Positions 7,547 to 13,846 of a stretch of DNA of 13,846 nucleotides are shown here, piece by piece. A program made the translations under genes and the position numbers. The notes below the pieces were generated by a model. That model searched no databases. It saw only the letters and a program-made list of their open reading frames with translations, and was not told the origin of the DNA. The stretch's first letter is position 1; each line of letters begins with the position of its first letter. The stretch comes from an uncultured Lachnospiraceae bacterium (lineage in GTDB: Bacteria; Bacillota; Clostridia; Lachnospirales; Lachnospiraceae): positions 1 to 13,846 of the forward strand of contig CANOFI010000030.1 in assembly GCA_947565255.1 (NCBI GenBank), read 5' to 3'.

Positions 7547-8470
7547 ATGAAAAAATGTAAAAATTGCGGAGCCGAGATTACAGAAGGAATGATATATTGC
7601 GGAAGCTGCGGAACCGCACAGGACGGTTCTACGCAAAATGGCGATACATACGGAAGCAGCCAGCAGGATAATTATCAAAATACCCAGTGGAACAGCGGGC
7701 AGCAGTATGGTCAGGACCAGTGGAATACCGGTCAGCAGCAGTACGGCCAGAACCAGTGGGGTAACGGTCAGCAGCAGTACGGCCAGAATCAATGGAATAA
7801 TGCCCAGCAGTACGGCCAGAATCAATGGAATAATGGCCAGCAGTATGGTCAGAACCAGTGGAATAACGGCCAGCAGCAGTACGGCCAGAATCAGTGGAAT
7901 AATGGACAGCAGTATGGTCAGAATCAATGGGGTAATGGGCAGCAGCAATATGGTCAGAACCAGTGGAATAACGGGCAGCAATACGGTCAGAACCAGTGGA
8001 ACCAGCCGACAGGGGCGTATTCTTTTTCCCAGCCGATGAAGTGGTATAAATTTATTATCTATTTTCAGTTGTTTGCGGCAATGGTATTAAATATTATCAG
8101 TGGGATAAGTGCATTTACCGGGGCACAATATGGCGATGATACAGGATTGGTATATTATTACTATGACGGCCTGAAAACCGTTGATATTCTAATGGGAATT
8201 GCGTGTATTCTGCTTGCGGTTGGAGACCTTGTTGCGCGGCAGAAGCTAAGCGGCTTTAAACGGGATGCAATACGCTGGTATCTTGGCGTGATGGCAGCGA
8301 CAGCTGTCGTTACAGTCGTATATCTGATCGCAGTCTGTGCAGTTACAGGATTGTCTGTAACAAATGTAATGGGTCAGGGGAATTTGAGGATAAGCATTTG
8401 GACGGCTGTTGTGATGATTGCGGTCAATTATACCTATTTTCAGAAACGCAGGAATATGTTCTGCAATTAA
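7547..8470 (+). CDS. Zinc-ribbon membrane protein with Q/N/Y/W/G tandem-repeat linker
   Basis: This is a 307-aa protein in three parts. Residues 4-21 hold two CxxC pairs (C4, C7, C18, C21) of the short zinc-ribbon type often found at the N-terminus of Gram-positive membrane proteins. Residues 47-149 are nine 11-12-residue repeats close to QWNNGQQYGQN, a disordered low-complexity segment with no prolines and few charges. Residues about 167-189, 210-229, 245-268 and 282-300 are four hydrophobic helices. No known enzyme motif is visible. ATG 7547 is preferred because AGAGGA (7533-7538) lies 8 bases upstream; ATG 7544 or 7538 are possible, and the in-frame TTG at 7505 has no ribosome binding site. 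The gene stands alone between a terminator and the T-box unit. The zinc ribbon and repeat are probably cytoplasmic. Function is unknown. Confidence 0.85.
   Translation: MKKCKNCGAEITEGMIYCGSCGTAQDGSTQNGDTYGSSQQDNYQNTQWNSGQQYGQDQWNTGQQQYGQNQWGNGQQQYGQNQWNNAQQYGQNQWNNGQQYGQNQWNNGQQQYGQNQWNNGQQYGQNQWGNGQQQYGQNQWNNGQQYGQNQWNQPTGAYSFSQPMKWYKFIIYFQLFAAMVLNIISGISAFTGAQYGDDTGLVYYYYDGLKTVDILMGIACILLAVGDLVARQKLSGFKRDAIRWYLGVMAATAVVTVVYLIAVCAVTGLSVTNVMGQGNLRISIWTAVVMIAVNYTYFQKRRNMFCN
7685..7993 (+). repeat. In-frame tandem repeat of 33/36 bases, nine units
   Basis: Units of 11 or 12 codons encode QWN(N/S/T)GQQYGQ(N/D), with QWGNG and QWNNA variants; a partial tenth unit (QWNQP) follows. The 12-codon units differ from the 11-codon ones by one extra Gln codon. 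Neighbouring units are nearly identical in DNA (CAGTGGAATAA..GG.CAGCAGTA), with changes mostly at third bases, as expected from recent duplication or slippage. Copy number probably varies between strains. Confidence 0.95.
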
Positions 8471-8503
8471 AGGTTATATGGAATATTTTCATGATAAATG
8501 GTC

Positions 8504-8532
8504 TTGACAAGGAAAAGTGAATATGCTAGACT
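8504..8532 (+). promoter_or_regulatory. Promoter of the trp T-box transcription unit
   Basis: A perfect TTGACA (8504-8509), a 17-base spacer and TAGACT (8527-8532), with TG one base before the -10 (TGcTAGACT, an extended -10). Transcription should begin near 8539, just before stem I of the T-box, which supports the call. Confidence 0.8.
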
Positions 8533-8540
8533 ACGAATAA

Positions 8541-8813
8541 CCGTTGAAGAAGGGTGAGTACTTTTTTGTGGAGCAGTCCAGCGAGTCGCAGATGGTGTGA
8601 GTGCGATATGTAAGCGAAGAGGGAATGGACTTCTGAGGGCGAGCAGAAATCATAGATGAGAGTATGCGAGACGGAGCAGGCACTCCGATAACAACAGCAG
8701 TCGTATGATTGGTACGATGTGAGTGGGTGTAATAACACCAAGCCGGGTGGCACCGCAAGAGTATGCGACAGCGCTCTTGTCCCAGCAAACACGTTGGGAC
8801 AGGAGCTTTTTTT
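8541..8813 (+). ncRNA. Tryptophan-specific T-box riboswitch leader
   Basis: This leader binds uncharged tRNA and lets transcription continue when tryptophan is short. Seen in order: an AGTA motif (8557-8560) at the base of stem I; a GCGAG...GGTGTGAGTG distal stem I pattern (about 8580-8614); a GAATGGAC segment placing TGG (8626-8628) as the specifier codon for Trp; the conserved T-box GGGTGGCACCGC (8745-8756); and a terminator. The variable base after TGG is C, which would pair with a G discriminator base, the base known for bacterial tRNA-Trp, an independent agreement with the UGG specifier. The downstream trpB and trpA genes fit. The exact 5' edge is approximate. Confidence 0.93.
8773..8813 (+). 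terminator. Conditional terminator of the trp T-box
   Basis: GCTCTTGTCCCA (8773-8784) pairs with TGGGACAGGAGC (8795-8806), 12 bp with one G-U pair, followed by seven T (8807-8813). It lies directly after the T-box sequence, where tRNA binding would favour the alternative antiterminator. Confidence 0.93.
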
Positions 8814-9079
8814 GATTCAAAAGGGAATGTCCCGGATACATAAAAACCGTGGGATTGCCTTACGAAATGCTTATACAGCATTTGATTGCAGCGGCGTGCT
8901 GTTTTAACGGATTGTATGCCCGGCAGTTCCGCCATCGTGCAGGAAAGGTGGGATAACAGATGTGCAGAGATATTTTAAACAAATCAGGACCGGTGTGAGG
9001 CCGTTTCCGGTAAAAAAGAGATTGCAAAAATAAAACAAATCATAGATAATAAGAATAAGCCCTGGAGGAGGCAGCAGTT
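8814..9079 (+). other. Unexplained 266-base spacer between the T-box terminator and trpB
   Basis: No gene is recognisable here. Visible structure: a hairpin AAATGC/GCATTT with a 7-base loop (8865-8883); a small CAGC/GCTG hairpin running into TTTT (8889-8905); and an ACCGG/CCGGT pair (about 8989-9011). A 12-codon reading frame (8960-8998) starts with ATG behind an AAAGGTGG-like ribosome binding site, and contains no Trp codons. The spacer may be what remains of earlier trp genes that normally follow such a leader, or a second regulatory element. It ends with the trpB ribosome binding site. Confidence 0.5.
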
Positions 9080-10264
9080 ATGTTAAAAGGAAGATTTGGT
9101 ATCCATGGGGGACAATACATCCCTGAGACTTTGATGAATGCCATGATTGAATTAGAAGAGTCATACAAAAAATATAAGGATAATCCTGAATTTCAGCAGG
9201 AAATGTCGGCAATGCTGAATGAATATGCCGGACGCCCCAGCCGTTTGTATTATGCGGAGCGCATGACAAAGGATTTGGGCGGGGCAAAAATATATTTGAA
9301 AAGAGAAGATTTGAATCATACCGGTTCCCATAAAATAAATAATGTAATCGGACAGATGCTTTTGGCAAAGCGGATGGGAAAGACACGTGTGATTGCAGAG
9401 ACCGGCGCAGGGCAGCACGGCGTGGCGACTGCGACCGTGGCGGCCATGATGGGTATGGAGTGTGAGATTTTTATGGGAGAAGAAGATACCATACGTCAGG
9501 CGCTTAACGTTTACCGGATGCGTCTGCTCGGCGCAAAGGTGCACACGGTCACTTCCGGTACGGCAACTCTTAAGGATGCGGTGTCGGAGACCTTCCGGGA
9601 ATGGACGTCGAGAATTGAGGATACCCACTACGTGCTGGGCTCAGTTATGGGGCCGTATCCGTTTCCTGAGATTGTCAGGGATTTTCAGGCTGTGATTAGC
9701 AGGGAAATGAAGGCGCAGGTGCTGGAAAGGGAAGGAAGGCTGCCGGACGTGGTGCTGGCCTGTGTCGGCGGCGGTTCGAACGCCATGGGAGCATTTTATC
9801 ATTTTCTGCCGGACAAAAGCGTGCGTCTCATTGGCTGTGAGGCGGCAGGCAGGGGAATTGATACATTTGAGACGGCGGCAACAATCAATACCGGAAGAGT
9901 TGGTATTTTCCATGGTATGAAATCGTACTTCTGCCAGGATGAATACGGTCAGATTGCGCCGGTTTATTCGATTTCGGCCGGACTGGATTATCCCGGCATC
10001 GGGCCGGAGCATGCCTTTCTTCACGATACGGGGAGGGCGGAATATGTGGCGGTTACCGATGACGAGGCTGTGCATGCCTTTGAGTACCTTTCCAGGATGG
10101 AGGGAATTATTCCGGCAATTGAAAGCGCACATGCCGTGGCCCATGCCATGAAAATTGCAAAAGATATGGATAAAGAGAACATACTGGTCATTAATATTTC
10201 AGGACGCGGTGATAAAGACTGTGCAGCCATTGCCCGTTACAGAGGGGAGGATATCCATGAATAA
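9080..10264 (+). CDS. trpB: Tryptophan synthase beta subunit
   Basis: TrpB joins indole and L-serine to make L-tryptophan with pyridoxal phosphate, working in an alpha2beta2 complex with TrpA in the cytoplasm. The 394-aa length is normal. Visible signatures are RPSRLYYAERM (52-62), the PLP lysine in NHTGSHKINN (K85), the catalytic Glu in ETGAGQHG (E107), the phosphate-binding loop GGGSNA (230-235), SAGLDYPGIGPEHA (299-312) and SGRGDKD (374-380). It looks like the standard TrpA-partnered TrpB1 form. ATG 9080 follows GGAGGAGG (9064-9071) at 8 bases. It overlaps trpA by 8 bases, as expected for subunits made in equal amounts. Expression is controlled by the upstream Trp T-box. Nothing appears truncated. 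Confidence 0.98.
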   Translation: MLKGRFGIHGGQYIPETLMNAMIELEESYKKYKDNPEFQQEMSAMLNEYAGRPSRLYYAERMTKDLGGAKIYLKREDLNHTGSHKINNVIGQMLLAKRMGKTRVIAETGAGQHGVATATVAAMMGMECEIFMGEEDTIRQALNVYRMRLLGAKVHTVTSGTATLKDAVSETFREWTSRIEDTHYVLGSVMGPYPFPEIVRDFQAVISREMKAQVLEREGRLPDVVLACVGGGSNAMGAFYHFLPDKSVRLIGCEAAGRGIDTFETAATINTGRVGIFHGMKSYFCQDEYGQIAPVYSISAGLDYPGIGPEHAFLHDTGRAEYVAVTDDEAVHAFEYLSRMEGIIPAIESAHAVAHAMKIAKDMDKENILVINISGRGDKDCAAIARYRGEDIHE

Positions 10265-11027
10265 TCTGAAAACAGCATTTGAAAAGGGAAAAGCATTTAT
10301 TCCGTTTATTACGTGCGGGGATCCGGATCTTGAGACAACAGAACAAATTATTTATGCGATGGAACGCGCGGGGGCCGACCTGATTGAGCTTGGCATTCCA
10401 TTTTCGGATCCGACGGCGGAAGGGCCGGTCATTCAGGAGGCAAATATCCGTGCACTGAAAAACCGGATAACGACAGACGATATTTTCGGACTGGTCCGGA
10501 AAGTAAGAAAGACCGTTCGCATTCCGCTTGTATTTATGACGTATGCGAATGTGGTGTTTTCCTATGGGGCAGAAAGGTTTATAAAGACATGCAGAGAGAC
10601 CGGCATCAATGGACTGATTCTACCGGATATTCCGTTTGAGGAAAAGGGAGAATTTGCAGCATTCTGTAAAGAATATGGTATCTCGTTCGTGTCTATGATA
10701 GCACCGACCTCCCATGAGCGTATCCAGACGATTGCGGCTGAGGCAGAAGGGTTTGTGTACTGTGTGTCCTCACTTGGCGTGACCGGAACGAGAACCAAAA
10801 TTACAACCGATGTGGCGGCCATGGTGCAGCTTGTAAAAGAGGAAAAAGAGATTCCATGCGCCATCGGCTTCGGCATTTCCACTCCGGAGCAGGCAAAAGA
10901 GATGGCGGCGCATGCGGATGGAGTGATTGTCGGGTCTGCGATAGTGAAAATATGTGCACAATATGGAAGAGACTGTGTTCCGTATATTGAACAGTATGTC
11001 AGAAAGATGAAAGACGCAGTCAGGTAA
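10257..11027 (+). CDS. trpA: Tryptophan synthase alpha subunit
   Basis: TrpA cleaves indole-3-glycerol phosphate to indole and glyceraldehyde 3-phosphate and passes indole to TrpB. It is a 256-aa TIM barrel, close to the usual length. Signatures: FIPFITCGDPD (14-24), LIELGIPFSDPTAEGPVIQ (42-60), FMTYANVVF, GLILPDIPFEE, SSLGVTGTRT, IGFGISTPEQ and VGSAIVK. E44 matches catalytic Glu49 of Salmonella TrpA. The position equivalent to catalytic Asp60 is Glu (E55). I recall TAEGP in other clostridial TrpA proteins, so this is probably a lineage variant rather than damage. ATG 10257 is chosen because GAGGGGAGG (10242-10250) lies 6 bases upstream and the start agrees with the family N-terminus; the open frame extends 34 codons further upstream into trpB without support. 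Confidence 0.97.
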   Translation: MNNLKTAFEKGKAFIPFITCGDPDLETTEQIIYAMERAGADLIELGIPFSDPTAEGPVIQEANIRALKNRITTDDIFGLVRKVRKTVRIPLVFMTYANVVFSYGAERFIKTCRETGINGLILPDIPFEEKGEFAAFCKEYGISFVSMIAPTSHERIQTIAAEAEGFVYCVSSLGVTGTRTKITTDVAAMVQLVKEEKEIPCAIGFGISTPEQAKEMAAHADGVIVGSAIVKICAQYGRDCVPYIEQYVRKMKDAVR

Positions 11028-11070
11028 TAAACAGGAAGAAGAAAAGACACAGTGAAAGGAGAAACAGCAG

Positions 11071-11673
11071 ATGGGTTTTTTTACGGTATTGCTGCTTGGC
11101 GTTGCATTGTCGATGGATGCATTTGCAGTGGCGGTGTGCAAAGGGCTTGCCATGAAAAAAATACGGTTTTACCAATGTTATATTGTAGGTGCATGGTTTG
11201 GGATTTTTCAGGGGATTATGCCGCTTTTCGGGTATTTGCTTGGGGTAAATTTCTCCAGTTATATTGAGCATATTGCACCATGGATTGCCTGTATCCTGCT
11301 CGTTCTGATTGGGGCGGACATGATAAAAGAAGCAGTATCGCAAAAAGAAGAGGATGAAGAAACAGATACGTTAAACGTAAAAGAAATGTTTTTTTTGTCC
11401 ATTGCTACCAGTATTGATGCGTTGGCGGTCGGTATTACCTTTGTCTGCGAGCCGGTGAAAATTGTAAAGGGGATGGGGAAATATCCGAATCTGACGAATA
11501 CGCTCATTGCCTGCGGCATCATTGCCCTTATGACCTGGCTCCTTTCTATGTCTGCTGTCAAAATCGGAAATGTGTTTGGGACAAGATTCAAGGCGAAGGC
11601 AGAGATTGCAGGCGGAGTAATTTTAGTGCTTCTGGGCGTGAAAATTTTACTGGAATCGTTTGGAGTTTTCTAA
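11071..11673 (+). CDS. mntP: Putative manganese efflux pump, MntP family
   Basis: This 200-aa polytopic membrane protein matches the MntP (formerly DUF204) family, which exports Mn2+ from the cytoplasm. It has about six hydrophobic helices as two similar halves, each opening with the family signature: LSMDAFAVAVCKGL (13-26) and TSIDALAVGITF (113-124). The aspartates D16 and D115 are in the expected membrane positions for metal binding. An acidic loop (EEDEETDT, 93-100) joins the halves. ATG 11071 follows AAAGGAG (11055-11061) at 9 bases. It begins only 43 bases after trpA with no terminator or promoter in between, so it is probably co-transcribed with trpBA. No yybP-ykoY manganese riboswitch, a common controller of this family, fits in that gap. 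Confidence 0.92.
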   Translation: MGFFTVLLLGVALSMDAFAVAVCKGLAMKKIRFYQCYIVGAWFGIFQGIMPLFGYLLGVNFSSYIEHIAPWIACILLVLIGADMIKEAVSQKEEDEETDTLNVKEMFFLSIATSIDALAVGITFVCEPVKIVKGMGKYPNLTNTLIACGIIALMTWLLSMSAVKIGNVFGTRFKAKAEIAGGVILVLLGVKILLESFGVF

Positions 11674-11697
11674 CCTTGGAAAATACGCGAAGTTGTT

Positions 11698-11726
11698 TTG
11701 ACAAACAGTAGTTTGTTTGTTATAAT
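11698..11726 (+). promoter_or_regulatory. Perfect-consensus promoter containing an inverted repeat
   Basis: TTGACA (11698-11703), a 17-base spacer and TATAAT (11721-11726) exactly match the sigma-A consensus. The inverted repeat ACAAAC-AGTA-GTTTGT (11701-11716) starts inside the -35 box and fills most of the spacer, a likely place for a repressor to bind. Transcription should start near 11733, about 29 bases before ATG 11762. Confidence 0.9.
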
Positions 11727-11761
11727 AAGAGAAAAATATTTTGTATGAAAGGGAAACGGGA

Positions 11762-13606
11762 ATGAAAGCTTTATACGAAAAGAATAAAAAATTGTTTGTC
11801 AGTGTTGTTGTTTCCGTGTGTGTTCTGCTTCTCGCCGGCACCGGTGTGTTTGTATGGCGGGTAACCGGTCGGGATACGAAAGCGCAGGAAAGTGCGAAAA
11901 GCGTGCAGACAATGAAGGAAGACAGAAAGGAGAGGGGGAGCCGGAAAGAACCGGAAGTGTCTGAAGAGGAAGACGAAGAGCCGGAGGATGTTTCGGCTTC
12001 TGCTGTAACAGCCGGAGCGCTTGAGGTTGTCGAAGACAGTGAGTTAGACATCGTAGAGCCCGGAATGGAAGAACAGAATAAGATGGAGCTCCCGGCTGAC
12101 ACGGCGGCGCCTGAACAGACTGCACCAGCAGCACCTGCGCCCGCAGTACCAGTTGTGAATGCAGGCAGTATGGCGCAAAATGTTCCATATCCATATGAGA
12201 TACATGTGAACAAGCAGATGAATTGTGTGACGGTATATGCCATGGATACAAGCGGAGCTTACTCGATTCCCTTAAAAGCGATGGTGTGTTCAACGGGGAA
12301 TGATACGCCTCTCGGTACATTCCGTACACCGGCGAAATATATCTGGAAAGTGCTGAAAGGCAATGTTTGGGGACAGTATTCCACGCGGGTTGCGGGAGGA
12401 ATTTTATTTCATTCCGTGCCGTACCGCACCAGCAGCAAGGATGCTTTGATTAGTAAATATTATAATAAGCTTGGGACAACTGCGTCGGCCGGATGTATCC
12501 GTCTGACGACCATCGATGCAAAGTGGATTTATGACAATTGTCCGCTGGGAACGACAGTTGTGATTTATAATGACAGCAATCCCGGACCGTTGGGGAAACC
12601 AACAGCCATGAAGGTGGATGCTTCCAACAAATGGGACCCGACGGACCCGGATCCGGCAAATCCATGGAGGGGCCGTGTGCTCAGGATTGAAGGCGCACAA
12701 AACCAGGTTGTGGAGCGCGGAAGCGGATTCAACGCGATGAACGGGATTGTGGCGGTTGATACGAATGGGGCGGATGTGACGGCGAATGTGCAGGTAAGTA
12801 CGAATGCAGATGTGAATGTACCAGGTATGTATGCTGTTCATTATTTGATTTCGGATGCGCTTGGCAATGTTGCGACGGCTGATGCTTCTCTGACGGTAGT
12901 GGATACGCAGGCGCCGGTATTTGCCAATGTGCCGGCAAGAGTGGAAGGAATTCCGGCTTCACAGCTTACAAGGGAACGTCTCCTGACAGGAATTGCTGTG
13001 ACGGATAATGGACAGGGATTTCCGGGTGAATGGATACAGGTGCAGATGCCGGTATGGAAGTCAGGAGAAAATGTAGTCTGGTATACGGCTACAGATTCGT
13101 CCGGCAATAGCTCGTCTGCCAGTACAGTTGTAGTGTGTGATTTGACGGCGCCGGTCATTACAAAAAAGAGCAATGCGGTAACGATGCTTTCACTCAGTCA
13201 GACAATGGACCAGAATATGGCGCTTGGGAGAATTAGTGTCAGTGATGACGGTCCGGTGAACACCCAGTGTGCAATCCGTGCGGAAAATTGGGGATGGAGA
13301 CTGGATTACACGGCGACAGATAAAGGCGGGAATGTATCGGTGTTTACAGATTATGTGTCCTATCCGACCTATGAATTTACAGGAAGCCGGATGATTACCG
13401 TTTCCTCGATAAATGACCCTGAGGCTTTGATGCAGGGTCTGTCCCTGAAGGACAGCTTTGGAAAAGAAAGCGGAAATTTAGATAAAGTACAGATATTTGT
13501 TTCACAAAAAGCGGAGAATCTATATGGAGTAACCTATAAATATAGCTACACAAGTCCGGTCGGAACAAAAACGGCGCAGTTTACAAGGAGTGTGGCTATA
13601 CAATAA
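11762..13606 (+). CDS. Membrane-anchored L,D-transpeptidase (YkuD) with C-terminal Ig-like domains
   Basis: This 614-aa protein probably makes or edits peptidoglycan 3-3 cross-links, or attaches proteins to peptidoglycan, outside the membrane. Residues 11-34 form a signal anchor after a Lys-rich start. Residues 40-140 are a disordered acidic then Ala/Pro-rich linker. The YkuD domain covers about 145-270, with TGNDTPLGTF (178-187), the conserved His in LFHSVPY (H217) and the catalytic SAGCIRL (C245, R247). Three Ig-like stretches follow at about 308-380, 383-460 and 463-536, each with the bacterial surface pattern Y-x-A/S-D-x-x-GN (for example YTATDSSGNSSSAS). A C-terminal domain of about 75 residues is unassigned. 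ATG 11762 is preferred because AAGGG (11749-11753) lies 8 bases upstream; the in-frame TTG 11741 would leave almost no leader. The gene has its own promoter and may be co-transcribed with the gene that follows. Confidence 0.93.
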   Translation: MKALYEKNKKLFVSVVVSVCVLLLAGTGVFVWRVTGRDTKAQESAKSVQTMKEDRKERGSRKEPEVSEEEDEEPEDVSASAVTAGALEVVEDSELDIVEPGMEEQNKMELPADTAAPEQTAPAAPAPAVPVVNAGSMAQNVPYPYEIHVNKQMNCVTVYAMDTSGAYSIPLKAMVCSTGNDTPLGTFRTPAKYIWKVLKGNVWGQYSTRVAGGILFHSVPYRTSSKDALISKYYNKLGTTASAGCIRLTTIDAKWIYDNCPLGTTVVIYNDSNPGPLGKPTAMKVDASNKWDPTDPDPANPWRGRVLRIEGAQNQVVERGSGFNAMNGIVAVDTNGADVTANVQVSTNADVNVPGMYAVHYLISDALGNVATADASLTVVDTQAPVFANVPARVEGIPASQLTRERLLTGIAVTDNGQGFPGEWIQVQMPVWKSGENVVWYTATDSSGNSSSASTVVVCDLTAPVITKKSNAVTMLSLSQTMDQNMALGRISVSDDGPVNTQCAIRAENWGWRLDYTATDKGGNVSVFTDYVSYPTYEFTGSRMITVSSINDPEALMQGLSLKDSFGKESGNLDKVQIFVSQKAENLYGVTYKYSYTSPVGTKTAQFTRSVAIQ

Positions 13607-13629
13607 TGCGTTTTGAAATAAGCACGCAT
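13606..13629 (+). other. Short hairpin between the transpeptidase gene and the next gene
   Basis: ATGCGT (13606-13611) pairs with ACGCAT (13624-13629) across a 12-base loop. No T-tract follows, so it is unlikely to end transcription; read-through into the gene at 13649 is expected. Confidence 0.3.
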
Positions 13630-13648
13630 ATGTAAAGGAGATGACAGC

Positions 13649-13846
13649 ATGGACGGTGAAAAGTGGAAGGGATGGAATCGGACATATATCGTGGGATGTG
13701 CGATTTTGATACTGGCTAGTTTTCTTCCTTATGTCAACCGGGATCAGACAAAATTATCATTGTTAGATGGAACAGACGGTATTTTCTTTCTGATATTTTC
13801 CATATTGATTTATATTTTTATTGCAATTGAGAAAGAGAAGGTGACG
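13649..13846 (+). CDS. Small membrane protein, 3' end cut by the window
   Basis: Sixty-six codons are visible with no stop, so the gene continues past the window. ATG 13649 follows AAAGGAG (13634-13640) at 8 bases. The start is a charged, Trp-containing segment, followed by a hydrophobic helix at about 14-28 (IVGCAILILASFLPYV) and a second at about 46-60 (GIFFLIFSILIYIFIAI), then a charged turn. I do not recognise a family from this fragment. It lies 42 bases after the L,D-transpeptidase gene without an obvious promoter or terminator, so it probably shares that transcript. Confidence 0.75.
   Translation, partial: MDGEKWKGWNRTYIVGCAILILASFLPYVNRDQTKLSLLDGTDGIFFLIFSILIYIFIAIEKEKVT

Noticed and set aside
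7499..7981. Long - strand open frame (160 codons) rich in Leu/Ile/Val/Pro, resembling a membrane protein
   Set aside because: It is the exact antisense of the Q/N/Y/W/G repeat: CAG/AAC/TGG repeats read backwards give hydrophobic codons. It has no ribosome binding site and its apparent repeats are inherited from the + strand gene.
7685..7993. Regular short repeats that might suggest a CRISPR array
   Set aside because: The units are directly adjacent with no unique spacers, keep the reading frame and encode a protein repeat inside a supported gene.
8531..8935. Open frames on both strands over the T-box region, including a 62-codon + strand frame at 8719-8907
   Set aside because: The region is explained by T-box RNA structure, the frames differ in every direction, and none has a supported start or a known protein motif.
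10155..10256. Upstream extension of trpA by 34 codons
   Set aside because: It lies inside trpB, has no ribosome binding site and does not resemble a TrpA N-terminus; ATG 10257 has a strong ribosome binding site and the normal protein length.
11674..11697. Possible terminator after mntP (GTTTTC ... GAAAAT)
   Set aside because: The stem is only about 6 bp, AT-rich, overlaps the mntP stop and has no T-tract, so it is not a convincing terminator.
11647..12243. 198-codon - strand open frame rich in Ser/Thr/Ala
   Set aside because: It is antisense to the acidic, Ala/Pro-rich linker of the L,D-transpeptidase and to its promoter; low-complexity + strand coding explains the lack of stops.

Overview
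The window looks like chromosomal DNA of a gut-type Clostridia (Bacillota), most likely Lachnospiraceae. The reasons are strong AGGAGG-type ribosome binding sites, a T-box riboswitch, sigma-A-like promoters, and a DUF5717/DUF5716 gene pair that I know mainly from Lachnospiraceae genomes. Every confident gene is on the + strand. I see no insertion sequence, phage gene, tRNA, rRNA or CRISPR array.

Layout. (1) Positions 1-188 are AT-rich and hold a possible eroded, divergent aminotransferase start on the - strand and a promoter. (2) Positions 189-7279 are a tight four-gene operon ending in a strong terminator (7288-7348). It encodes a 1.2-kDa-residue-scale (about 1180 aa) beta-domain plus helical-repeat protein (DUF5717 type), a degenerate Hsp70/actin-like protein (DUF5716 type), a small TPR-like protein, and a coiled-coil protein with a two-helix membrane hairpin. 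(3) Positions 7393-8470 hold a promoter and a zinc-ribbon membrane protein with a long Q/N/Y/W/G tandem repeat. (4) Positions 8504-11673 hold a tryptophan T-box leader followed by trpB, trpA and mntP. The T-box has a UGG specifier and its UGGC matches the tRNA-Trp acceptor end. The other trp genes are absent here. (5) Positions 11698-13606 hold a perfect-consensus promoter carrying an inverted repeat and a membrane-anchored L,D-transpeptidase with Ig-like domains. (6) From 13649 a small membrane protein runs off the window end.

The best candidate for an undescribed system is the operon in (2). Chaperone-like or scaffold-like parts (Hsp70 fold, helical solenoid, TPR) are co-transcribed with a membrane-tethered coiled coil, and none of the four has a known function that I can name. 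The zinc-ribbon/low-complexity protein in (3) is a second candidate. The trpBA unit is ordinary metabolism in an unusual arrangement: a T-box controlling only the last two steps of tryptophan synthesis, with a Glu at the usually Asp catalytic position of TrpA. All family calls come from recognising motifs by eye; no database search was run.
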